From the NCBI GenBank assembly GCA_036172665.1, contig JAYKNF010000014.1, positions 3,833,001 through 3,897,000 on the forward strand: a stretch of DNA of 64,000 nucleotides, written 5' to 3'. The stretch comes from Prosopocoilus inquinatus. Taxonomy: Eukaryota > Arthropoda > Insecta > Coleoptera > Lucanidae. How positions within the stretch are numbered: position 1 is the stretch's first letter; the number at the start of each line of letters is the position of its first letter. This document shows positions 52,701 through 64,000 of the stretch, piece after piece. The position numbers and the translations under genes were made by a program. The notes under the pieces were generated by a model. It saw only the letters and a program-made list of their open reading frames with translations. It did no database searches and was not told the origin of the DNA.

Positions 52701-55700
52701 TTTCCGGACGCAGCAGAAGCTGGAAATAGTATTAAACGAAACAACACGTATTAGCGTTGTTCCTGTGATGTATCTAATCGATCCTTACTCATCTATCATG
52801 TTATTTGACGTTTGGATGGACTCCAGTAACTAGGATGAGAGATACAAAGATTTCGGACGCAGCAGAAGCTGGAAATAGTTTTGAACGAAACAACACCTAT
52901 TAGCGTTGTTCCTGTGATGTATCTAAACGATCCTTACTTATCTAACATGTTATTTAACGTTTGGATACACTCCAGTAAGTCTGATGTGAGATACAAAGTT
53001 TTTGGACGCAGCAGGAGCTGGAAATAGTTTTAAACGAAACAACACGTATTAGCGTTGTTCCTGTGCTGTATCTAATCGATCCTTACTTATCTATCATGTT
53101 ATTTGACGTTTGGATGGACTCCAGTAACCCTGACGTGAGATACGAAGTTCTCGGACGCAGCAGAAGCTGGAAATAGTTTTAAACGAAACAACACGCATTA
53201 GCGTTGTTCCTGTGATGTATCTAATCGATCCTTACTCATCTATCATGTTATTTGGCGTTACGATGGACTCCAGTAACTTAGATGTGAGATACGAAGTTCT
53301 CGGACGCAGCTGAAGCTAGAAATAGTTTTAAACGAAACAACATGCATTAGCGTTGTTCCTGTAATGTATCTAATCGATCCTTACTCATCTATCATGTTAT
53401 TTGACGTTTGGACAGACTCCAGTAACTCTGATGTGAGATACAAAGTTATCGGACGCAGCAGAAGCTGGAAATAGTTTTGAACGAAACAACACGTATTAGC
53501 GTTGTTCCTGTGAAGTATCTAATCGATCCTTACTCATCTATCATGTTATTTGGCGTTTCGATGGACTCCAGTAACTTAGATGTGCGATACGAAGTTCTCG
53601 GACCCAGCTGAAGCTAGAAATAGTTTTAAACGAAACAACACGCATTAGCGTTGTTCCTGTGCTGTATCTAATCGATCCTTATTTATCTATCATGTTATTT
53701 GACATTTCGATGGACTCCAGTAACTCTGATGTGAGATACGACGTTTTCGGACGCAGCAGCAGCTGGAAATAGTTTTAAACGAAACAACACATATTAGCGT
53801 TGTTCCTGTAATGTATCTAATCGATCCTTACTCATCTATCATGTTATTTAACGTTTGGACGGACTCCAGTAACTCTGATGTGAGATACAAAGTTATCGGA
53901 CGCAGCAGAAGCTGGAAATAGTTCTGAACGAAACAACACGTATTAGCGTTGTCCCTGTGCTGTATCTAATCGATCCTTACTTATCTATCATGTTATTTGA
54001 CGTTTGGATGGACTCCAGTAACTCTGATGTGAGATACGACGTTTTCGGACGCAGCAGAAGCTGGAAATAGTTTTAAACGAAACAACACGTATTAGCGTTG
54101 TTCCTGTGATGTATCTAATCGATCCTTACTCATCTATAATGTTATTTGACGTTTGGGTGGACTCCAGTAACTCTGATGAGAGATACAAAGATTTCGGACG
54201 CAGCAGAAGCTGGAAATAGTTTTGAACGATACACCACCTATTAGCGTTGTTCCTGTGATGTATCTAAACGATCCTTACTTATCTAACATATTATTTGACG
54301 TTTGGATGGACTCCAGTGAGTCTGATGTGAGATACAAAGTTTTGGGACGCAGCAGGAGCTGGAAATAGTTTTAAACGAAAGAACACGTATTAGCGTTGTT
54401 CCTGTGCTGTATCTAATCGATCCTTACTTATCTATCATGTTATTTGACGTTTGGATGGACTCCAGTAACCCTGACTTGAGATACGAAGTTCTCGGACGCA
54501 GCCGAAGCTGGAAATAGTTTTAACCGAAACAACACGTATTAGCGTTGTTCCTGTGATGTATCTAATCGATCCTTACTCATCTATCATATTATTTGACTTT
54601 TGGATGGACTCCAGTAACTCTGATGTGAGATACAAAGTTTTTGGACGCAGCAGAAGCTGGAAATAGTTTTGAACGAAACAACACGTATTAGCGTTGTTCC
54701 TGTGATGTATCTAATCGATCCTTACTTAGCTACTATGTTATTTGACGTTTCGATGGACTCCAGTAACTCTAATGTGAGATACGAAATTTTCGGACGCAGC
54801 AGCAGCTGGAAATAGTTTGAAAAAAAACAACACATATTAGCGTTGTTCCTGTGATGTATCTAATCGATCCTTACTCATCTATCATGTTATTTGACGTTTG
54901 GATGGACTCCAGCAAGTCTGATGTGAGATACAAAGTTTTTGGACGCAGCAGGAGCTGGAAATAGTTTTAAACGAAACAACACGTATTAGCGTTGTTCCTG
55001 TGCTGTATCTAATCGATAATTACTTATCTATCATGTTATTTGACGTTTCGATGGACTCCAGTAACTCTGATGTGAGATACGACGTTTTCGGACGCAGCAG
55101 AAGCTGGAAATAGTTTTAAACGAAGCAACACGTATTGGCGTTGTTCCTGTGATATATCTAATCGATCCTTACTTAGCTACTATGTTATTTGACGTTTCGA
55201 TCGACTCCAGTAACTCTAATGTGAGATACGAAATTTTCGGACGCAGCAGAAGCTGGAAATAGTTTTAAACGAAACAACACGCATTGGCGTTGTTCCTGTG
55301 ATGTATCTAATCGATCCTTACTCATCTATCATGTTATTTGGCGTTTCGATGAACTCCAGTAACTTAGATGTGAGATACGAAGTTCTCGGACCCAGCTGAA
55401 GCTAGAAATAGTTTTAAACGAAACAACACGCATTAGCGTTGTTCCTGCGCTGTATCTAATCGATCCTTACTTATCTATCATGTTATTTGAAATTTCGATG
55501 GACTCCAGTAACTCTGATGTGAGATACGACGTTTTCGGACGCAGCAGCAGCTGGAAATAGTTTTAAACGAAACAACACATATTAGCGTTGTTCCTGTAAT
55601 GTATCTAATCGATCCTTACTCATCTATCATGTTATTTGACGTTTGGACAGACTCCAGTAACTCTAATGTGAGATACAAGGTTATCGGACGCAGCAGAAGC

Positions 55701-56308
55701 TGGAAATAGTTTTAAACGAAACAACACGCATTAGCGTTGTTCCTGTGATGTATCTAATCGATCCTTACTTAGCTACTATGTTATTTGACGTTTCGATGGA
55801 CTCCAGTAACTCTAATGTGAGTTACGACGTTTTCGGACGCAGCAGAAGCTGGAAATAGTTTTAAACGAAGCAACACGTATTGGCGTTGTTCCTGTGATAT
55901 ATCTAATCGATCCTTACTCATCTATCATGTTATTTGACGTTTGGATGGACTCCAGTAACTCTGATGTGAGATACAAAGTTTTTGGACGCAGCAGAACCTG
56001 GAAATAGTTTTGAACGAAACAACACCTATTAGCGTTGTTCCTGTGATGTATCTAATCGATCCTTACTTAGCTACTATGTTATTTGACGTTTCGATCGACT
56101 CCAGTAACTCTAATGTGAGATACGAAATTTTCGGACGCAGCAGAAACTGGAAATAGTTTTAAACGAAACAACACGCATTGGCGTTGTTCCTGTGATGTAT
56201 CTAATCGATCCTTACTCATCTATCATGTTATTTGGCGTTTCGATGAACTCCAGTAACTTAGATGTGAGATACGAAGTTCTCGGACCCAGCTGAAGCTAGA
56301 AATAATTT

Positions 56309-59300
56309 TAAACGAAACAACACGTATTAGCGTTGTTCCTGTGATGTATCTAATCGATCCTTACTCATCTATCATGTTATTTGACGTTTGGATGGACTCC
56401 AGTAACTAGGATGAGAGATACAAAGATTTCGGACGCAGCAGAAGCTGGAAATAGTTTTGAACGAAACAACACCTATTAGCGTTGTTCCTGTGATGTATCT
56501 AAACGATCCTTACTTATCTAACATGTTATTTAACGTTTGGATACACTCCAGTAAGTCTGATGTGAGATACAAAGTTTTTGGACGCAGCAGGAGCTGGAAA
56601 TAGTTTTAAACGAAACAACACGTATTAGCGTTGTTCCTGTGCTGTATCTAATCGATCCTTACTTATCTATCATGTTATTTGACGTTTGGATGGACTCCAG
56701 TAACCCTGACGTGAGATACGAAGTTCTCGGACGCAGCAGAAGCTGGAAATAGTTTTAAACGAAACAACACGCATTAGCGTTGTTCCTGTGATGTATCTAA
56801 TCGATCCTTACTCATCTATCATGTTATTTGGCGTTACGATGGACTCCAGTAACTTAGATGTGAGATACGAAGTTCTCGGACGCAGCTGAAGCTAGAAATA
56901 GTTTTAAACGAAACAACATGCATTAGCGTTGTTCCTGTAATGTATCTAATCGATCCTTACTCATCTATCATGTTATTTGACGTTTGGACAGACTCCAGTA
57001 ACTCTGATGTGAGATACAAAGTTATCGGACGCAGCAGAAGCTGGAAATAGTTTTGAACGAAACAACACGTATTAGCGTTGTTCCTGTGAAGTATCTAATC
57101 GATCCTTACTCATCTATCATGTTATTTGGCGTTTCGATGGACTCCAGTAACTTAGATGTGAGATACGAAGTTTTCGGACGCAGCAGGAGCTGGAAATAGT
57201 TGTAAACGAAACAACACGTTTTAGCGTTGTTCCTGTGCTGTATCTAATCGATCCTTACTTATCTATCATGTTATTTGACGTTTCGATGGGCTCCAGTAAC
57301 TCTGATGTGAGATACGACGTTTTCGGACGCAGCAGAAGCTGGAAATAGTTTTAAACGAAACAACACGTTTAAGCGTTGTTCCTGTGCTGTATCTAATAGA
57401 TCCTTACTTATCTATCATGTTATTTGACGTTTCGATGGGCTCCAGTAACTCTGATGTGAGATACGACGTTTTCGGACGCAGCAGAAGCTGGAAATAGTTT
57501 TAAACGAAACAACACGCATTAGCGATGTTCCTGTGATGTATCTAATCGATCCTTACTTATCTATCATGTTATTTGACGTTTCGATGGGCTCCAGTAACTC
57601 TGATGTGAGATTCGACGTTTTCGGACGCAGCAGAAGCTGGAAATAGTTTTGAACGAAACAACACGCATTAGCGTTGTTCCTGTGCTGTATCTAATCGATC
57701 CTTACTTATCTATCATGTTATTTGACATTTCGATGGACTCCAGTAACTCTGATGTGAGATACGACGTTTTCGGACGCAGCAGCAGCTGGAAATAGTTTTA
57801 AACGAAACAACACATATTAGCGTTGTTCCTGTAATGTATCTAATCGATCCTTACTCATCTATCATGTTATTTGACGTTTGGATGGACTCCAGTAACTAGG
57901 ATGAGAGATACAAAGATTTCGGACGCAGCAGAAGCTGGAAATAGTTTTGAACGAAACAACACCTATTAGCGTTGTTCCTGTGATGTATCTAAACGATCCT
58001 TCCTTATCTAACATGTTATTTAACGTTTGGATACACTCCAGTAAGTCTGATGTGAGATACAAAGTTTTTGGACGCAGCAGGAGCTGGAAATAGTTTTAAA
58101 CGAAACAACACGTATTAGCGTTGTTCCTGTGATGTATCTAAACGATCCTTACTTATCTAACATGTTATTTGACGTTTGGATGGACTCCAGTGTGTCTGAT
58201 GTGAGATACAAAGTTTTGGGACGCAGCAGGAGCTGGAAATAGTTTTAAACGGAACAACACATATTAGCGTTGTTCCTGAAATGTATCTAATCGATCCTTA
58301 CTCATCTATCATGTTATTTGACGTTTGGACAGACTCCAGTAACTCTGATGTGAGATACAAAGTTATCGGACGCAGCAGAAGCTGGAAATAGTTTTGAACG
58401 AAACAACACGTATTAGCGTTGTTCCTGTGATGTATCTAAACGATCCTTACTCATCTATCATGTTATTTGGCGTTACGATGGACTCCAGTAACTTAGATGT
58501 GAGATACGAAGTTCTCGGACGCAGCTGAAGCTAGAAATAGTTTTAAACGAAACAACATGCATTAGCGTTGTTCCTGTAATGTATCTAATCGATCCTTACT
58601 CATCTATCATGTTATTTGACGTTTGGACAGACTCCAGTAACTCTGATGTGAGATACAAAGTTATCGGACGCAGCAGAAGCTGGAAATAGTTTTGAACGAA
58701 ACAACACGTATTAGCGTTGTTCCTGTGAAGTATCTAATCGATCCTTACTCATCTATCATGTTATTTGGCGTTTCGATGGACTCCAGTAACTTAGATGTAA
58801 GATACGAAGTTTTCGGACGCAGCAGGAGCTGGAAATAGTTGTAAACGAAACAACACGTTTTAGCGTTGTTCCTGTGCTGTATCTAATCGATCCTTACTTA
58901 TCTATCATGTTATTTGACGTTTCGATGGGCTCCAGTAACTCTGATGTGAGATACGACGTTTTCGGACGCAGCAGAAGCTGGAAATAGTTTTAAACGAAAC
59001 AACACGTTTAAGCGTTGTTCCTGTGCTGTATCTAATAGATCCTTACTTATCTATCATGTTATTTGACGTTTCGATGGGCTCCAGTAACTCTGATGTGAGA
59101 TACGACGTTTTCGGACGCAGCAGAAGCTGGAAATAGTTTTAAACAAAACAACACGCATTAGCGATGTTCCTGTGATGTATCTAATCGATCCTTACTTATC
59201 TATCATGTTATTTGACGTTTCGATGGGCTCCAGTAACTCTGATGTGAGATTCGACGTTTTCGGACGCAGCAGAAGCTGGAAATAGTTTTGAACGAAACAA

Positions 59301-60366
59301 CACGCATTAGCGTTGTTCCTGTGCTGTATCTAATCGATCCTTACTTATCTATCATGTTATTTGACATTTCGATGGACTCCAGTAACTCTGATGTGAGATA
59401 CGACGTTTTCGGACGCAGCAGCAGCTGGAAATAGTTTTAAACGAAACAACACATATTAGCGTTGTTCCTGTAATGTATCTAATCGATCCTTACTCATCTA
59501 TCATGTTATTTGACGTTTGGATGGACTCCAATAACTAGGATGAGAGATACAAAGATTTCGGACGCAGCAGAAGCTGGAAATAGTTTTGAACGAAACAACA
59601 CCTATTAGCGTTGTTCCTGTGATGTATCTAAACGATCCTTCCTTATCTAACATGTTATTTAACGTTTGGATACACTCCAGTAAGTCTGATGTGAGATACA
59701 AAGTTTTTGGACGCAGCAGGAGCTGGAAATAGTTTTAAACGAAACAACACGTATTAGCGTTGTTCCTGTGATGTATCTAAACGATCCTTACTTATCTAAC
59801 ATGTTATTTGACGTTTGGATGGACTCCAGTGTGTCTGATGTGAGATACAAAGTTTTGGGACGCAGCAGGAGCTGGAAATAGTTTTAAACGAAACAACACA
59901 TATTAGCGTTGTTCCTGTAATGTATCTAATCGATCCTTACTCATCTATCATGTTATTTGACGTTTGGACAGACTCCAGTAACTCTGATGTGAGATACAAA
60001 GTTATCGGACGCAGCAGAAGCTGGAAATAGTTTTGAACGAAACAACACGTATTAGCGTTGTTCCTGTGATGTATCTAAACGATCCTTACTTATCTAACAT
60101 GTTATTTGACGTTTGGATGGACTCCAGTAAGTCTGATGTGAGATACAAAGTTTTTGGACGCAGCAGGAGCTGGAAATAGTTTTAAACGAAACAACACGTA
60201 TTAGCGTTGTTCCTGTGCTGTATCTAATCGATACTTACTTATCTATCATGTTATTTGACGTTTCGATGGACTCCAGTAACTCTGATGTGAGATACGAAGT
60301 TTTCGGACGCAGCAGAAGCTGGAAATAGTTTTAAACGAAACAACACGTATTAGCGTTGTTCCTGTG
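56309..60366 (+). repeat. Large segmental duplication E, copy 2
   Basis: Second copy of 44405-48462, including the nested 11-monomer tandem (about 56809-58447 and 58448-60086). Private differences include TTTTAAACAAAACAAC near 59143 and CCAATAACTAGG near 59529. Both are also found in the following 10-monomer copy, which dates that copy as later. Confidence 0.83.
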
Positions 60367-61852
60367 CTGTATCTAATCGATCCTTACTTATCTATCATGT
60401 TATTTGACGTTTCGATGGGCTCCAGTAACTCTGATGTGAGATACGACGTTTTCGGACGCAGCAGAAGCTGGAAATAGTTTTAAACGAAACAACACGTTTA
60501 AGCGTTGTTCCTGTGCTGTATCTAATAGATCCTTACTTATCTATCATGTTATTTGACGTTTCGATGGGCTCCAGTAACTCTGATGTGAGATACGACGTTT
60601 TCGGACGCAGCAGAAGCTGGAAATAGTTTTAAACAAAACAACACGCATTAGCGATGTTCCTGTGATGTATCTAATCGATCCTTACTTATCTATCATGTTA
60701 TTTGACGTTTCGATGGGCTCCAGTAACTCTGATGTGAGATTCGACGTTTTCGGACGCAGCAGAAGCTGGAAATAGTTTTGAACGAAACAACACGCATTAG
60801 CGTTGTTCCTGTGCTGTATCTAATCGATCCTTACTTATCTATCATGTTATTTGACATTTCGATGGACTCCAGTAACTCTGATGTGAGATACGACGTTTTC
60901 GGACGCAGCAGCAGCTGGAAATAGTTTTAAACGAAACAACACATATTAGCGTTGTTCCTGTAATGTATCTAATCGATCCTTACTCATCTATCATGTTATT
61001 TGACGTTTGGATGGACTCCAATAACTAGGATGAGAGATACAAAGATTTCGGACGCAGCAGAAGCTGGAAATAGTTTTGAACGAAACAACACCTATTAGCG
61101 TTGTTCCTGTGATGTATCTAAACGATCCTTCCTTATCTAACATGTTATTTAACGTTTGGATACACTCCAGTAAGTCTGATGTGAGATACAAAGTTTTTGG
61201 ACGCAGCAGGAGCTGGAAATAGTTTTAAACGAAACAACACGTATTAGCGTTGTTCCTGTGATGTATCTAAACGATCCTTACTTATCTAACATGTTATTTG
61301 ACGTTTGGATGGACTCCAGTGTGTCTGATGTGAGATACAAAGTTTTGGGACGCAGCAGGAGCTGGAAATAGTTTTAAACGAAACAACACATATTAGCGTT
61401 GTTCCTGTAATGTATCTAATCGATCCTTACTCATCTATCATGTTATTTGACGTTTGGACAGACTCCAGTAACTCTGATGTGAGATACAAAGTTATCGGAC
61501 GCAGCAGAAGCTGGAAATAGTTTTGAACGAAACAACACGTATTAGCGTTGTTCCTGTGATGTATCTAAACGATCCTTACTTATCTAACATGTTATTTGAC
61601 GTTTGGATGGACTCCAGTAAGTCTGATGTGAGATACAAAGTTTTTGGACGCAGCCGGAGCTGGAAATAGTTTTAAACGAAACAACACGTATTAGCGTTGT
61701 TCCTGTGCTGTATCTAATCGATACTTACTTATCTATCATGTTATTTGACGTTTCGATGGACTCCAGTAACTCTGATGTGAGATACGAAGTTTTCGGACGC
61801 AGCAGAAGCTGGAAATAGTTTTAAACGAAACAACACGTATTAGCGTTGTTCC
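58871..61852 (+). repeat. Tandem 10-monomer repeat F (1,490 bp x 2)
   Basis: CCTGTGCTGTATC at 58871 and 60361 starts two direct copies of 1,490 bp. They share the private marks TTTTAAACAAAACAAC (about 59143 and 60633) and AATAACTAGG (about 59530 and 61020). After the second copy, the sequence resumes the order seen from 48463 (offset 13,394 = 11,904 + 1,490). This shows the repeat was inserted into an already duplicated block. Confidence 0.88.
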
Positions 61853-64000
61853 TGTGATGTATCTAATCGATCCTTACTCATCTATCATGTTATTTGACGT
61901 TTGGATGGACTCCAGTAACTCTGATGTGAGATACAAAGTTTTTGGACGCAGCAGGAGCTGGAAATAGTTTTAAACGAAACAACACGTATTAGCGTTGTTC
62001 CTGTGCTGTATCTAATCGATCCTTACTTATCTATCATGTTATTTGACGTTTGGATGGACTCCAGTAACTCTGATGTGAGATACGACGTTTTCGGACGCAG
62101 CAGAAGCTGGAAATAGTTTTAAACGAAACAACACGTATTAGCGTTGTTCCTGTGATGTATCTAATCGATCCTTACTCATCTATCATGTTATTTGACGTTT
62201 GGATGGACTCCAGTAACTAGGATGAGAGATACAAAGATTTCGGACGCAGCAGAAGCTGGAAATAGTTTTGAACGAAACAACACCTATTAGCGTTGTTCCT
62301 GTGATGTATCTAAACGATCCTTACTTATCTAACATGTTATTTAACGTTTGGATACACTCCAGTAAGTCTGATGTGAGATACAAAATTTTTGGACGCAGCA
62401 GGAGCTGGAAATAGTTTTAAACGAAACAACACGTATTAGCGTTGTCCCTGTGCTGTATCTAATCGATCCTTACTTATCTATCATGTTATTTGACGTTTGG
62501 ATGGACTCCAGTAACTCTGATGTGAGATACGACGTTTTCGGACGCAGCAGGAGCTGGAAATAGTTTTAAACGAAACAACACGTATTAGCGTTGTTCCTGT
62601 GATGTATCTAATCGATCCTTACTTAGCTACTATGTTATTTGACGTTTCGATGGACTCCAGTAACTCTAATGTGAGATATGAAATTTTCAGACGCAGCAGC
62701 AGCTGGAAATAGTTTGAAACGAAACAACACATATTAGCGTTGTTCCTGTGATGTATCTAATCGATCCTTACTCATCTATCATGTTATTTGACGTTTGGAC
62801 GGACTCCAGTAACTCTGATGGGAGATACAAAGTTCTCGGACGCAGTAGAAGCTGGAAATAGTTTTGAACGAAACAACACGTATTAGCGTTGTTCCTGTGA
62901 TGTATCTAAACGATCCTTACTTATCTAACATGTTATTTGACGTTTGGATGGACTCCAGTAAGTCTGATGTGAGATACAAAGTTTTTGGACGCAGCAGGAG
63001 CTGGAAATAGTTTTAAACGAAACAACACGTATTAGCGTTGTTCCTGTGCTGTATCTAATCGATCCTTACTTATCTATTATGTTATTTGACGTTTGGATGG
63101 ACTCCAGTAACCCTGACGTGAGATACGAAGTTCTCGGACGCAGCAGAAGCTGGAAATAGTTTTAGAATAGATGTTCCTGTGATGTATCTAATCGATCCTT
63201 ACTTATCTATCATGTTATTTGACGTTTCGATGGGCTCCAGAAACTCTGATGTGAGATTCGACGTTTTCGGACGCAGCAGAAGCTGGAAATAGTTTTAAAC
63301 GAAACAACACGTATTAGCGTTGTCCCTGTGCTGTATCTAATCGATCCTTACTTATCTATCATGTTATTTGACGTTTGGATGGACTCCAGTAACTAGGATG
63401 AGAGATACAAAGATTTCGGACGCAGCAGAAGCTGGAAATAGTTTTGAACGAAACAACACCTATTAGCGTTGTTCCTGTGATGTATCTAAACGATCCTTCC
63501 TTATCTAACATGTTATTTAACGTTTGGATACACTCCAGTAAGTCTGATGTGAGATACAAAGTTTTTGGACGCAGCAGGAGCTGGAAATAGTTTTAAACGA
63601 AACAACACGTATTAGCGTTGTTCCTGTGATGTATCTAAACGATCCTTACTTATCTAACATGTTATTTGACGTTTGGATGGACTCCAGTGTGTCTGATGTG
63701 AGATACAAAGTTTTGGGACGCAGCAGGAGCTGGAAATAGTTTTAAACGAAACAACACATATTAGCGTTGTTCCTGTAATGTATCTAATCGATCCTTACTC
63801 ATCTATCATGTTATTTGACGTTTGGACAGACTCCAGTAACTCTGATGTGAGATACAAAGTTATCGGACGCAGCAGAAGCTGGAAATAGTTTTGAACGAAA
63901 CAACACGTATTAGCGTTGTTCCTGTGATGTATCTAAACGATCCTTACTCATCTATCATGTTATTTGGCGTTACGATGGACTCCAGTAACTTAGATGTGAG

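Larger units (their letters stand above)
27161..64000 (+). repeat. 149-bp satellite array, forward block 4 (to window end)
   Basis: About 247 monomers with no orientation switch and no inserted element. The array is built from recurring cassettes of subtypes, including AACTAGGATG with AAAGATTTCGG, GTGTCTGATG with AAAGTTTTGGG, TTTAAGCG with TAATAGATCC, and GAGATTCGACG. These give higher-order repeats of 10, 11, 13 and 14 monomers. The recurrent 66-codon minus-strand ORFs all come from one monomer pair (AACTAGG followed by TAAACGAT...TTTAACG) and are not genes. The array continues beyond the window. Confidence 0.97.

Noticed and set aside
9706..63559. Recurrent 61- to 66-codon ORFs (for example 30049-30249 and 57862-58062, minus strand)
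   Set aside because: They are near-identical because the same monomer pair is duplicated. The 149-bp period shifts frame each unit, stops occur in all frames within about 1.5 monomers, and no domain or start context is seen.
1..64000. CRISPR array
   Set aside because: Units are contiguous 149-bp monomers without unique spacers, and the context is eukaryotic satellite.
1..64000. CENP-B box in the monomer
   Set aside because: TTCG occurs in TTTCGATGGACTCCAG and in the reverse TTTCGTTTAAAAC, but the required downstream CGGG does not follow at the right spacing.

Overview
The window is almost entirely non-coding satellite DNA from a eukaryotic nuclear genome. No protein-coding gene, tRNA, rRNA or CRISPR array is supported. 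About 59 kb is a tandem array of one 149-bp monomer, roughly 400 copies by length. The host cannot be named from the sequence. An arthropod is a reasonable guess, because the embedded transposon carries an ACACCCTGTATATA-type stretch that I associate with insect repeats, but this is weak inference. I do not recognise the satellite family.

Layout. Plus orientation is defined as the direction in which the monomer reads GTTGTTCCTGTGATGTATC. The satellite runs forward at 1-7575. At 7576-8477 sits a 0.9-kb, very GC-rich array of 12-bp units that is itself a large imperfect inverted repeat, and the satellite leaves it in the opposite orientation. Reverse satellite occupies 8481-9391 and forward satellite 9392-15609. 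A 3.6-kb foldback DNA transposon with 1,074-bp terminal inverted repeats lies at 15610-19211. It is followed by about 140 bp of unrelated AT-rich DNA (19212-19354) and reverse satellite (19355-20999). Then come forward satellite (21000-24681), an inverted 2.5-kb block (24682-27160), and an uninterrupted forward array from 27161 to the window end.

The left 27 kb therefore contains six orientation switches, two of them filled by non-satellite DNA. The right 37 kb contains none and instead shows recent, nearly identical higher-order duplications (periods such as 1,490, 1,639, 2,086 and 2,367 bp, and a 4-kb copy 11.9 kb away). This pattern fits repeated unequal exchange and local copying. Because 149 is not a multiple of 3, each monomer shifts the reading frame, so the many 60-66 codon ORFs are by-products of the repeat. 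The longer ORFs at 7.5-8.5 kb exist only because a 12-bp repeat without stop codons stays open in several frames.

The most unusual parts are the GC-rich minisatellite palindrome at a satellite orientation switch, the foldback element sitting exactly at a satellite/non-satellite boundary between oppositely oriented arrays, and a shared switch junction at 9391 and 20999. Boundaries were read by eye. Copy identities are qualitative, and assembly errors cannot be excluded in such repetitive DNA.
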